Assembly (NCBI GenBank): GCA_964621185.1
Contig: CAZULM010000030.1
Coordinates: forward strand, 5,266-69,265
Length of the DNA stretch: 64,000 nt
Direction of reading: 5' to 3'
Origin: M3007 sp964621185
Lineage (GTDB): Bacteria; Bacteroidota; Bacteroidia; Chitinophagales; Saprospiraceae
Part shown: one piece after another, positions 41,576-49,837 of the stretch
Layout of the letters: the number at the start of each line of letters is the position of its first letter
Numbering within the stretch: position 1 is the first letter of the stretch
Made by a program: the position numbers and the translations under genes
The notes under the pieces: generated by a model
Database searches by the model: none
What the model saw: the letters and a program-made list of their open reading frames with translations, nothing else
Told to the model about the DNA's origin: nothing

Positions 41576-42883
41576 ATGAAAGTATTCAAGTTTGGAGGGG
41601 CAAGCCTCAAAGATGCTGCCAACATCAAGAACGTAGCCAGTATCCTGCAACGCTACCAAAAGGATTCTTTGGTCATAATCGTATCTGCAACGGGCAAAAC
41701 GACCAATGCCCTGGAAGCGGTTGTCGAGGCGCACGCCAAGCAAACCGGGGAAGCGCAAAGCCTGTACAACAGCTTCAAAGAGAACCACTACGCCATCATG
41801 CGGGAGCTATTTGACGCCAACGACAAGGTGTTCACGGAGGTGAACGACACCTTCGTGGAAGGCGAATGGGTGCTGGAAGAGCCGCCCGCGGAAAACTACG
41901 ATTACATGTACGACCAGTTGGTGTGCATGGGCGAGCTGGTGTCTTCCAAAATAGTGGCCGCTTACCTCAACAAGATCGGGCTGCCCACAAGCTGGCTCGA
42001 CGCCCGCGACGTCATCGCCACCGACAACACCTACCGGGAAGGCTGGGTGATCTGGGACAAAACCAAGGCCAATGCCCAAAAGATCGTGCCGCCCATGTTG
42101 GAAAAGACCCTTTTCGTCATAACCCAGGGATTTATCGGCAGCACCTCCGAAAATTTCACCACCACGTTGGGGCGGGAGGGCTCCGACTACTCCGCTGCCA
42201 TTTTCTCCCACTGCCTCGATGCCGAGAGCATGAGCATCTGGAAAGATGTGCCGGGCGTGCTGAACGCCGACCCCAGGGTGTTCGACAACACCGTGAAACT
42301 CGACAGGCTTTCGTACAAAGAAGCTATAGAGATGACCTATTACGGCGCGCAGGTGATTCACCCCAAGACCATCAAACCGCTCCAGAACAAGAACATACCC
42401 ATGTTCGTCAAGTCGTTTTTGGACCCCACCGCGCCCGGCACCGAGATCAGCAGCGACGCAGACGACCTTTACCCGCCCATCATCGTGCTGGAAAAGAACC
42501 AGGCGTTGATGCACATCAGCACGCTCGACTATTCTTTCGTTGCGGAGCACCACATGGCGCGGCTGTTCAAGATGGCCGCCGACCTGCGCATCTTCGTCAA
42601 CATGATGCAGAACACCGCCGTCAGCTTCACAATCTGCGTGCCGTATGTCGCCGACCGTATAGAGACATTTATCGACGGCATTTCGGATGAATTCAAGGTC
42701 AAGATCGAAACCGGGCTGGAGCTCATCACCATCCGCCACTACACGGAGGAGACGATCGCGAGCTTGAAAAAGAACAAGATCGTGCTGTTCGAGGAGCGCA
42801 TCCGCAACATGCTGCACATGGTGGTGAAAAACGTGCCGCTCATCGAAAGGAAAGCGGTAGAAATTGCCGGCTCGAAAGCATGA
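41576..42883 (+). CDS. lysC: aspartate kinase
   Basis: A 435-residue monofunctional aspartokinase that phosphorylates L-aspartate, the first step to Lys, Thr, Met and diaminopimelate. Motifs are KFGGASLKDA (4-13), VIIVSATGKTTNAL, the substrate loop TTLGREGSDYSAA (about 199-211), WKDVPGVLNADPRVF and the kinase end YGAQVIHPKTIKPL (about 258-271). The C-terminal 130 residues are two ACT-like segments for feedback control (ALMHISTLDYSFVAEHHMARLF, then LELITIRHYTEETIASL). It has its own promoter box at 41532. The glycosyltransferase gene follows 40 bases downstream and may share the transcript, with no obvious metabolic link. Confidence 0.95.
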   Translation: MKVFKFGGASLKDAANIKNVASILQRYQKDSLVIIVSATGKTTNALEAVVEAHAKQTGEAQSLYNSFKENHYAIMRELFDANDKVFTEVNDTFVEGEWVLEEPPAENYDYMYDQLVCMGELVSSKIVAAYLNKIGLPTSWLDARDVIATDNTYREGWVIWDKTKANAQKIVPPMLEKTLFVITQGFIGSTSENFTTTLGREGSDYSAAIFSHCLDAESMSIWKDVPGVLNADPRVFDNTVKLDRLSYKEAIEMTYYGAQVIHPKTIKPLQNKNIPMFVKSFLDPTAPGTEISSDADDLYPPIIVLEKNQALMHISTLDYSFVAEHHMARLFKMAADLRIFVNMMQNTAVSFTICVPYVADRIETFIDGISDEFKVKIETGLELITIRHYTEETIASLKKNKIVLFEERIRNMLHMVVKNVPLIERKAVEIAGSKA

Positions 42884-42923
42884 AGTAAAAACCATTCCGG
42901 CGTTTTTGCTGTTTCCTTGTCCT

Positions 42924-44612
42924 ATGCATCGTGATTACCTCGTCATTTCCGGTCTGGCTTTGCTGTTCTTTGTCCCATGCTTAGGCGGCGTGCACCTGTT
43001 CGATTGGGACGAGATCAACTTTGCCGAATGTGCGCGGGAGATGATCGTGACGGGCAACTGGATGCAGCCACAGATCGATTTTGAGCCGTTTTGGGAAAAG
43101 CCTCCCCTGTTTTTCTGGATGCAGGCTGCCAGCATGAAGCTGTTTGGCATAAACGAGTTCGCCGCCCGTTTCGCGAATGCCTTGTGTGGCTGGGCCACCA
43201 TGTTGCTGGTGTATCATATCGGCTCCCGGTTGCACGACCGGCTCTTGGGCTGGCTCTGGGCCCTGGCTTGGCTGGGCAGTGTTTTGCCGCACCTGTACTT
43301 CAAGAGCGGCATCATCGACCCCTGGTTCAATTTTTTCACGTTTTTGGGGCTGTACGGTTTTATTGAGTTTCGCTGGCGTTTTTTTACCCACCATTCCAGC
43401 ATGTCTTTTTGGCACAGGTATCGGCATCTGATACTTGGGGGCAGCATTTTGGGCTTGGCAATCCTGACAAAAGGGCCGACGGCCTATCTGATCGCAACGC
43501 TTGTCATTGGCTTGTACTGGGCGAAATACCGTTTCAAGGGCCGCGGGTACTTCAAGCACTTTGCCCTGTTCTCCGTGCACGCCTTATTAGCGGCCTTGCT
43601 GTGGTTTGGTGCGGAAATAGCCTTGAACGGCACCTGGTTCGTGCAGGAATTCCTGTCATACCAGGTCCGGCTGTTCAGTACGCCCGACAGTGGGCACGGC
43701 GGTTTCATGGGGTATCATTTCGTGGTGCTGCTGGTCGGTTGTTTCCCCATTTCCGTTTTTGCCCTGACCAATCTTTGGGGCGACCGGCAATGCGAGCGCG
43801 AGGTGTTGGAGAGCGATACCCTGGCGGCTTGCAAACAATGCGACTTCGGCACCTGGATGCAGCTCCTCTTTTGGGTGGTGCTTGTCTTGTTCAGCATCGT
43901 GCGCACCAAAATACTGCACTATTCCTCCTTGGCTTATTTCCCCCTCACCTATCTGGGCGCGGTCACGGTATGGAGGGCCATCCGCTGGGGCACCTTTCCG
44001 CGCATCATCGGGTACGTGCTGCCGCTGCTCGGCATGGTATTGGGCGCTGCAGTGGCCATCTTGCCCTGGTTGGGGCAAAACCTGGATCTCATAAAACCCC
44101 TGTTCCAAAAAGATGCCTTTGCCATAGCCAACTTGGAAGCCGACGTACAATGGCAATTGTGGCAAGGCATCCCTGGCATCGTCCTGGTCGCTGCCAGCGT
44201 GGCAGGCGCCTATTACTGGTTTAAAATGAAAGGATGGCAATCGGCACAGGTCATGTTGGCGGGCGGGGCAGTGTTCACTGCGCTGACCCTCGTGCTCATC
44301 GTGCCGCACATCGAAGGATACAGCCAGCGGGCGGCTGTCGAATACTACGAAAGCAAATGCGGCCACGACTGCTTTGTGCGGCCCGTGGGCTTTAAAAGTT
44401 ATGCACACCTTTTTTATACCTGCAAACAAGACCCGGGCAGCGACAAAACCTTGGACGATTATGCCAACCTGGCATTCGGAAACCCTGGGAAAGATGCCTG
44501 TTTCGTAGCAAAAATCAACAACCTGGGCGATTTGCCCAATCTCCCAGGCTGCCGAGAGGTGTACCGGAAGAACGGGTTCGTGTTCTTCGAAAAGCCATTA
44601 GTGCCACAATGA
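42924..44612 (+). CDS. GT39/ArnT-like polyprenyl-phosphate sugar transferase
   Basis: A membrane glycosyltransferase of about 562 residues in the GT39 (PMT/ArnT-like) group. The first periplasmic loop carries the catalytic acidic motif FDWDEINFAECAREM (about 26-40), followed by FEPFWEKPPLFFW, as in ArnT-like enzymes that move a sugar from a polyprenyl phosphate to lipid A, glycan or protein. About ten to eleven transmembrane segments fill residues 1-440; a C-terminal periplasmic domain of about 110 residues follows. The frame opens 60 bases earlier, overlapping lysC, but the ATG at 42924 directly precedes the first transmembrane helix. Donor and acceptor cannot be read from the sequence. Confidence 0.85.
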   Translation: MHRDYLVISGLALLFFVPCLGGVHLFDWDEINFAECAREMIVTGNWMQPQIDFEPFWEKPPLFFWMQAASMKLFGINEFAARFANALCGWATMLLVYHIGSRLHDRLLGWLWALAWLGSVLPHLYFKSGIIDPWFNFFTFLGLYGFIEFRWRFFTHHSSMSFWHRYRHLILGGSILGLAILTKGPTAYLIATLVIGLYWAKYRFKGRGYFKHFALFSVHALLAALLWFGAEIALNGTWFVQEFLSYQVRLFSTPDSGHGGFMGYHFVVLLVGCFPISVFALTNLWGDRQCEREVLESDTLAACKQCDFGTWMQLLFWVVLVLFSIVRTKILHYSSLAYFPLTYLGAVTVWRAIRWGTFPRIIGYVLPLLGMVLGAAVAILPWLGQNLDLIKPLFQKDAFAIANLEADVQWQLWQGIPGIVLVAASVAGAYYWFKMKGWQSAQVMLAGGAVFTALTLVLIVPHIEGYSQRAAVEYYESKCGHDCFVRPVGFKSYAHLFYTCKQDPGSDKTLDDYANLAFGNPGKDACFVAKINNLGDLPNLPGCREVYRKNGFVFFEKPLVPQ

Positions 44613-44774
44613 CCGCCAACAACAGGCGCACCTGACAGCGCAACCCCGTTATAACTGAAAAATTGTCAGGAAATCTTTCATAGCACGAAGTTTGATGCAC
44701 TGCTCCTGTCCGTATAAAATTTTGTTTTACGGCCTAAAATCTACATTCACCAAAACAATAAATAAATTCAACGT

Positions 44775-45047
44775 ATGAAACCAATCGCTGACCGTGTTAT
44801 CGTAAAGCCAGCGCCCGCCGATGAGAAGACCAAAGGCGGCATCATCATCCCAGATACAGCCAAAGAAAAGCCCCAGCGCGGCGAAGTGATCGCTGTAGGC
44901 CCGGGCAAAACTGGTAAGGACGCCCATTCCATGACCGTTCAAGTAGGCGACATCGTGCTCTACGGCAAATACTCCGGACAAGAAATCAGCTACGAAGGAA
45001 ACGACTACCTCATTATGCGGGAGGAGGAAATCCTCGTAATACTTTAA
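44775..45047 (+). CDS. groES: co-chaperonin GroES
   Basis: A 90-residue Cpn10 that caps the GroEL ring. It has the start MKPIADRVIVKPAPADEKTKGGI with the mobile loop (TKGGIIIPDTAKEKPQRGEV, about 19-38), the VGPGK turn and the C-terminal YLIMREEEILVIL. Length and sequence are standard. groEL lies 255 bases downstream, an unusually long gap, filled largely by a heptamer-repeat inverted array. No CIRCE (TTAGCACTC) element is seen upstream, so HrcA control is not supported by the sequence. Confidence 0.97.
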   Translation: MKPIADRVIVKPAPADEKTKGGIIIPDTAKEKPQRGEVIAVGPGKTGKDAHSMTVQVGDIVLYGKYSGQEISYEGNDYLIMREEEILVIL

Positions 45048-45052
45048 GATGG

Positions 45053-45266
45053 TGGATACTGGATACTGGATACTGGATACTGGATGCTGGATACTGGATA
45101 ATGGATACTATATACTAGAAACATCAGCATCCAGCATCCAGAATCCAGCATCCAGCATCCAGCATCCAGCATCCAGCATCCAGAATCCAGCATCCAGAAT
45201 CCAGTATCCAGAATCCAGCATCCAGTATCCAGCATCCAGCATCCAGAATCCAGCATCCAGCATCCA
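45053..45266. repeat. facing heptamer arrays between groES and groEL
   Basis: Nine heptamers close to TGGATAC (45053..45115) are followed after 11 bases by 20 heptamers of the form G(C/A/T)ATCCA (45127..45266), the reverse complement of the first type. In RNA the left array could pair with any part of the right array over about 60 bp. All units keep the 7-base period; variation is nearly confined to one base per unit. The array is in the middle of the groESL transcript. Confidence 0.85.
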
Positions 45267-45302
45267 TTAACACTAAATCATTAATTTCCAACTCAAAATA
45301 AC

Positions 45303-46949
45303 ATGTCTGCAAAACAGATAAACTTCAATACAGAGGCCCGCGAGCGCCTCAAAGAAGGCGTTGACGCCTTGGCGGATGCCGTAAAAGTAACCCTTGGCCC
45401 TAAAGGGCGCAACGTGGTCATCCAAAAATCGTTCGGTGCGCCAACCATCACCAAAGACGGCGTTTCGGTTGCCAAAGAGATCGAGCTCGATGACGCCGTA
45501 GCCAACATGGGCGCCCAGATGGTAAAAGAAGTGGCCAGCAAGACCGCCGATGCTGCCGGCGACGGCACCACCACCGCGACCGTGCTGGCACAGGCTATGG
45601 TCACTGCCGGCCTCAAGAACGTTGCCGCAGGCTCCAACCCGATGGACCTGAAACGGGGCATAGAGAAGGCCGTGAAAGTGGTCGTTGAGGACCTGAAAAG
45701 ACAGAGCGAACAGATCGGCGAAGACTTCGGCAAGATCGAGCAGGTAGCTGCCATCTCTGCCAACAACGACGAAGAGATCGGCAAGCTCATCGCCACAGCC
45801 ATGAAGCGCGTCAGCAAAGACGGCGTCATTACCGTGGAAGAGGCCAAAGGCACCGACACCGAGATGAAAGAGGTGATCGGCATGCAGTTCGACCGCGGAT
45901 ACCTCAGCCCTTATTTCATCACCGATGCCGAAAAAATGGAAGCAGAGTACGAGAACCCGTACCTGCTGATTACCGACAAGAAAATCGCCAACATGCAGGA
46001 CCTCGTGCCCATCCTCGAGAAATCGCTGCAAACTGGCCGCCCGCTGCTCATCATCGCAGAAGACGTTGAAAGCCAGGCGCTCGGCGTATTGGTGGTGAAC
46101 CGCCTGCGCGCCGGCCTGAAAGTTGTAGCTGTAAAAGCTCCCGGCTTCGGCGACCGCCGCAAAGCCATGCTGGAGGACATCGCCATACTCACCGGCGGCA
46201 CCGTCATCAGCGAGGAACAAGGTTATAAACTTGAGAATGCCGATCTGGAACACCTCGGCTCTTGCGAGCGCATCACGGTGGACAAAGACAACACCATCAT
46301 CGTCGGCGGCAAGGGAGATGCGAAGAACATCAAGGCCCGCATCAGCCAGATCAAGCAACAGATCGAATCTACCACCAGCGACTACGACCGCGAGAAACTG
46401 CAGGAACGCCTTGCCAAAATGGCCGGCGGCGTGGCAGTGCTGTACGTGGGCGCTTCCACGGAGGTAGAAATGAAGGAGAAAAAAGACCGCGTCGATGATG
46501 CCCTGCACGCCACCCGCGCTGCCATCGAAGAAGGCATCGTACCAGGCGGCGGCGTGGCACTCGTGCGCGCCATCAACAGCCTTAAAGACTTGAAAGGCCT
46601 GAACGAAGATGAAAACTACGGTATCGCCATCGTGCGCAAGTCGCTCGAAGCCCCTATCCGTATCATCGCCGAAAACGCTGGCGTTGATGGCTCACTTGTG
46701 TTCCACAAAGTGCTCGACGGCAAAGCTTCCTTCGGCTACAATGCCCGTACAGATGAGTATCAGGATTTGAAAAAAGCCGGTATCATCGACCCGACCAAGG
46801 TGACCCGAGTAGCCCTCGAAATGGCGGCTTCCATCGCAGGCCTGTTGCTCACCACCGATTGCGTGATCAGCGACAAGCCAAAGAAAGGCGACGGCGGCGG
46901 CCACGGCCACAGCCACCCCGACATGGGCGGCATGGGCGGCATGATGTAA
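45303..46949 (+). CDS. groEL: chaperonin GroEL
   Basis: A 548-residue Cpn60 forming the ATP-driven folding ring with GroES. Landmarks are LGPKGRNVVIQKSFGAPTIT (about 31-50), the ATPase motif AGDGTTTATVLAQAM (about 85-99), VEEGIVPGGGVAL-type EEGIVPGGGVALVRA (near 405-420) and the end GGGHGHSHPDMGGMGGMM, which has the usual GGM tail preceded by three His. Length is standard. It probably depends on the groES promoter, as no TAnnTTTG box lies in the gap, so the heptamer hairpin upstream of its start may affect translation or message stability. A clear intrinsic terminator follows at 46979. Confidence 0.97.
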   Translation: MSAKQINFNTEARERLKEGVDALADAVKVTLGPKGRNVVIQKSFGAPTITKDGVSVAKEIELDDAVANMGAQMVKEVASKTADAAGDGTTTATVLAQAMVTAGLKNVAAGSNPMDLKRGIEKAVKVVVEDLKRQSEQIGEDFGKIEQVAAISANNDEEIGKLIATAMKRVSKDGVITVEEAKGTDTEMKEVIGMQFDRGYLSPYFITDAEKMEAEYENPYLLITDKKIANMQDLVPILEKSLQTGRPLLIIAEDVESQALGVLVVNRLRAGLKVVAVKAPGFGDRRKAMLEDIAILTGGTVISEEQGYKLENADLEHLGSCERITVDKDNTIIVGGKGDAKNIKARISQIKQQIESTTSDYDREKLQERLAKMAGGVAVLYVGASTEVEMKEKKDRVDDALHATRAAIEEGIVPGGGVALVRAINSLKDLKGLNEDENYGIAIVRKSLEAPIRIIAENAGVDGSLVFHKVLDGKASFGYNARTDEYQDLKKAGIIDPTKVTRVALEMAASIAGLLLTTDCVISDKPKKGDGGGHGHSHPDMGGMGGMM

Positions 46950-46978
46950 GCCGGTTATATCAGGAAAATTTTGAAAAG

Positions 46979-47009
46979 AGCCTCTCCGGGATTCCGGGGG
47001 GGCTTTTTT
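46979..47009 (+). terminator. Rho-independent terminator of the groESL operon
   Basis: The stem AGCCTCTCCGG pairs with CCGGGGGGGCT (11 pairs including two G-T) around a GATT loop and is followed at once by six T. It begins 29 bases after the groEL stop. Confidence 0.85.
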
Positions 47010-47070
47010 AACAGGGCGTTGCCCTATTTTAGTGATTTTGCCCCTTCAGGGCAAGGCATCCCATTAAATG

Positions 47071-47658
47071 TTATTTCAGCGAAAAGCTCAGCATCTTGGC
47101 TACGCGGACGGGCTTGCCCCTGTAGGCGCCGGGCTGCCATCTGGGCATAAACCGCACGGCGTCAATACATTGTGTTATTACATCCCGCAAAATCCACTCA
47201 GAATGTGCTTGCGCCTCTTCCACCTGAACGGTGCTGCCATCAACATCAATGACAAACCTGACAAATACGGACTGTTGCACTTCATCTTTGGGCCAAGCCG
47301 TGTATGGGCCAAGCGATTCGCGTAGATATTGCAGCAATGCTTTTTTCCCGCCGGGAAATTTGGGCGCTTCTTCCGGCACCAAATGCACCACAAAGCCGTC
47401 CGAATCAATATAAGGCGCCATATTGTGGCCCACCGTTTGAAACTTCCCTTTCCCAAACTGTTCCCCTGATTCGTAAATGGTATCAATGGCGAACCAATTG
47501 TTGGATTCCAGTTTTTTCAACTCGGAAATGCGTGCGGCCCCCTCGAACCGGTCGAACCATTCGGCAGAAAAAAAGGTAGCTGGGCTGAGGAGCGTTTGTG
47601 CGGTAGAAGTTGCCGACCAGAAAAAGAGGCAAAGGAGGTAAAAGAATAGTCTAATCAT
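47071..47658 (-). CDS. exported TonB C-terminal-domain protein
   Basis: A 195-residue protein with a signal peptide (about 1-20, ending TSTAQ) and a TonB_C-like domain (about 95-193): FPGGKKALLQYLRESLGPYTAWP, QQSVFVRFVIDVDGSTVQVEEAQ, CIDAVRFMPRWQPGAYRGKPVRVAKMLSF in order. In Bacteroidota such free-standing domains are common. TonB proper has an N-terminal membrane anchor and a Pro-rich spacer, which are missing here, so this protein probably does not energise receptors by itself. It may bind receptors or peptidoglycan. It stands alone on the minus strand, convergent with groEL. Confidence 0.82.
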   Translation of the reverse strand: MIRLFFYLLCLFFWSATSTAQTLLSPATFFSAEWFDRFEGAARISELKKLESNNWFAIDTIYESGEQFGKGKFQTVGHNMAPYIDSDGFVVHLVPEEAPKFPGGKKALLQYLRESLGPYTAWPKDEVQQSVFVRFVIDVDGSTVQVEEAQAHSEWILRDVITQCIDAVRFMPRWQPGAYRGKPVRVAKMLSFSLK

Positions 47659-47769
47659 GGCGAAAACAATTTACTGTCAGGTGGTAGGTGCAAATTCGAG
47701 TTGTCCCGTTGCACGAGCGCCGTGAAATTGGCAGAAAACCCACTACCTTGCCCGCCTGCCCAATTATCA

Positions 47770-47799
47770 CATTATCGAATTATCAAATTATTACATTCC
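47770..47799 (+). repeat. AT-rich dispersed repeat, copy 2 (partner at 1173)
   Basis: ATTATCGAATTATCAAATTA type sequence ending four bases before the ATG at 47804. It matches copy 1 at about 27 of 30 positions. It would form the ribosome-binding region of the next gene. Confidence 0.6.
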
Positions 47800-47803
47800 T
47801 ACA

Positions 47804-49144
47804 ATGGATACCGAGCCAACAAACTCAAAATCAGCGTGGTTGACCGAATTAGAGTCCAAGAGCTGGAGCCTGGAAATGACCATATCCGGGGCGGCTACTT
47901 TTGCCGTTTCCTACCTGCCCGGCCTGCTCGACCACAGCTTAGACTACTATTTTGAGAACCTGGCCCCGAGCAGCTCCAAGCTCGATACCGTTTTCCCCAT
48001 CCTGTCCTACAGCTTTTTCATGGTGGTATCCTGGGTGTTGTTCGCCTTTTTTGTCCTGCACCTGTGCATGCGCGCGCTTTGGGTCGGCACGGTTGGGCTG
48101 CACGCCGCATTTCCGCAGGGCATCGTATTCGACAGGTTGCCCAACGCCTCGGTATTTTACAAAAAACTGGCGAAGGAGAAATTTGGCACCTTGGAGCAAT
48201 ACATTTTCCGACTCGACAAGCGCAGCAACAAGATGTTCGCCCTGGCATTTGCCCTGGCGATGGCCATTGGCGGCGTTGGGATAGTGTATATGGTGCTTTT
48301 TGGGCTAATGATGTTGCTGCGGAACACCATTAGCCCGGAAACCCTCCAAAATATCGGCACAGCCCTGTATTTCCTGATAATAGCCACGTTGGTCGCCATA
48401 CTGATTTCCAACTGGTGGCTGAAACGGCACCCAGAACACGAGCGGCTCGGCATGGCGATGGCGCGGGTACAATTGGGCTTCAGCAGCTTGGCCAACCCGT
48501 TTTTTTCCAAAGCCATGCAGTACCTGAGCCTGACGTTCATGACCAACCTGAGCCGGCGGGCTTTTTATTCCGGGCTCATGCTGATCACCACCTTGATGAT
48601 TGTCTCGACCCTTTTTGTCACACTCCAAAAAACGATGCAGCATTTTGACAAGCAACCTGCCTGGGGTCGGGCGTATTATTCAAATGGCAGCCCCAATTTC
48701 AGGCATACAAGCAATGCCTACGATGACCACAGGGGCACAGATGCCCCTGTGCCAAACATCTGTATCCCGACAGACATTGTCGAAGGCGCATACCTGCCCG
48801 TTTTTGTCAAATACCCGCGTTCCTTAGATGCCAGGCTGGCAAAGTTTTGCGGCGACGCAAGTCCCGATGCCGGCTTGCCCAAAGCTGCACAAAAGCACTG
48901 GGCAGACAGTGTGAACATCAAGTGCCTGGAAAGATATTTCCAACTGCGCATCAATGACAGCATCAATCCGCCCACCGACTGGCTTTTTACAGAAAAAAAT
49001 GGTTCCAAAGGCATTGTCACCTACCTTGACACACGCGGGTTTCCGCCTGGGAAAAATGTCCTTTCAGTAAAAATCCCCACCGAAACCAAGCCTGACTCTA
49101 CGAAGACATTGGGGAGTTTGTACTTTTGGCTTGTTCCAAAATAG
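47804..49144 (+). CDS. multi-TM membrane protein of unknown function
   Basis: A 446-residue inner-membrane protein with hydrophobic segments near 30-45, 65-95, 145-170, 180-205 and 250-275. A polar C-terminal half of about 170 residues follows, probably periplasmic, with a conserved-looking pattern of Cys (NICIPTD, KFCGDA, IKCLERY). Loops contain RLDKRSNKMFAL and LSRRAFYSG. I recognise no family. A short palindrome (CACAGGGGCA..TGCCCCTGTG, 48731-48756) lies in the coding sequence of the soluble part. The UDG-family gene starts 5 bases after the stop, and a promoter box for that gene lies inside its last codons. Confidence 0.75.
   Translation: MDTEPTNSKSAWLTELESKSWSLEMTISGAATFAVSYLPGLLDHSLDYYFENLAPSSSKLDTVFPILSYSFFMVVSWVLFAFFVLHLCMRALWVGTVGLHAAFPQGIVFDRLPNASVFYKKLAKEKFGTLEQYIFRLDKRSNKMFALAFALAMAIGGVGIVYMVLFGLMMLLRNTISPETLQNIGTALYFLIIATLVAILISNWWLKRHPEHERLGMAMARVQLGFSSLANPFFSKAMQYLSLTFMTNLSRRAFYSGLMLITTLMIVSTLFVTLQKTMQHFDKQPAWGRAYYSNGSPNFRHTSNAYDDHRGTDAPVPNICIPTDIVEGAYLPVFVKYPRSLDARLAKFCGDASPDAGLPKAAQKHWADSVNIKCLERYFQLRINDSINPPTDWLFTEKNGSKGIVTYLDTRGFPPGKNVLSVKIPTETKPDSTKTLGSLYFWLVPK
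49121..49128 (+). promoter_or_regulatory. -7 promoter box TACTTTTG inside the preceding gene
   Basis: TACTTTTG matches TAnnTTTG and lies 21 bases before the ATG at 49150, inside the last codons of the membrane-protein gene. It supports a separate promoter for the UDG-family gene and the ATG start over a TTG at 49126. Confidence 0.4.
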
Positions 49145-49149
49145 CAGCC

Positions 49150-49752
49150 ATGCAACATTTGCTTGCCGAAATCGCCGATTGTAAAATCTGCCAGGCGGCC
49201 TTGCCACAGGGCTGCCGTCCTGTCTTGCAGGCCTCTAACACAAGCAGGATACTGCTCATTGGGCAAGCCCCCGGCAAAAAGGTGCACGAAACCGGAATTG
49301 CCTGGGATGACAACAGCGGGGATACTTTGCGCGCCTGGCTGGGTGTGAACAAAATACAGTTTTACAACCCGGATTTGTTCGCATTGATGCCCATGGGCTT
49401 TTGTTATCCCGGAAAAGGCAGTACGGGCGATTTGCCGCCCAGGCCGGAATGTGCCCCCGCCTGGCACCAAAAACTGTTACAGCAGATGCCGGATATCCAG
49501 CTCACATTGTTGGTCGGCCAGTATGCACAGCAATATTACCTCAAGGAAACCATGCAGCGCAACCTCACGGAAACGGTGCGAAACTGGTCGGCTTACGGGC
49601 AAGCAAACATCCTGCCGCTCCCCCACCCTTCTCCGCTCAATTTCCGCTGGATGGCTAAAAACCAATGGTTTGCAACTGATGTGTTGCCGGTTTTGAAGGC
49701 GCGCGTGGCCAGGGCAATCGGTAGCACGGCCTTCAGGTCGCGCTACCCATAA
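49150..49752 (+). CDS. uracil-DNA glycosylase superfamily protein
   Basis: A protein of about 200 residues from the UDG superfamily (family 4/5-like and YcdB-type single-domain members). Motif 1 is LLIGQAPGKKVHETGIAWDD (about 37-56), with Gly-Gln-Ala-Pro-Gly as in the active-site loop; motif 2 is LPHPSPLNFRW (about 155-165). The N-terminal Cys pair (DCKICQ) and a later Cys could be part of an iron-sulfur site, as in family 4, but I can see only CKIC and CR/CYP/CAP positions, so this is uncertain. It would remove uracil or a related base from DNA, or act on another base-like substrate. The start is the ATG at 49150. Confidence 0.78.
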   Translation: MQHLLAEIADCKICQAALPQGCRPVLQASNTSRILLIGQAPGKKVHETGIAWDDNSGDTLRAWLGVNKIQFYNPDLFALMPMGFCYPGKGSTGDLPPRPECAPAWHQKLLQQMPDIQLTLLVGQYAQQYYLKETMQRNLTETVRNWSAYGQANILPLPHPSPLNFRWMAKNQWFATDVLPVLKARVARAIGSTAFRSRYP

Positions 49753-49812
49753 AAAAACAGTAAAAAACCGCTCAATAGAGGGTAAAGAGCGTTTTCGCCT
49801 GCAACTGGAGGC

Positions 49813-49820
49813 TATTTTTG
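49813..49820 (+). promoter_or_regulatory. -7 promoter box TATTTTTG
   Basis: TATTTTTG matches TAnnTTTG. It overlaps an alternative GTG start at 49820 and lies 17 bases before the ATG at 49838, so it supports the latter. Confidence 0.45.
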
Positions 49821-49837
49821 TGGCAAAACTCCAGCAC

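Noticed and set aside
44613..44774. CIRCE operator upstream of groES
   Set aside because: No TTAGCACTC...GAGTGCTAA pair is present; only a weak AGCAC is seen.
45127..45266. CRISPR-like regular array
   Set aside because: The period is only 7 bases with no spacers; it is a tandem repeat.
45049..45312. Peptides such as WILDTGCWILD from the heptamer array
   Set aside because: Simple translation of a 7-base repeat; present on both strands and without start context.
45273..46508. Antisense frame of 411 codons in groEL
   Set aside because: groEL is certain; the antisense product has no recognisable features.
48731..48756. Palindrome with CACAGGGGCA arms as a regulatory hairpin
   Set aside because: It lies within a coding frame with no nearby start; probably chance or a codon-use effect.
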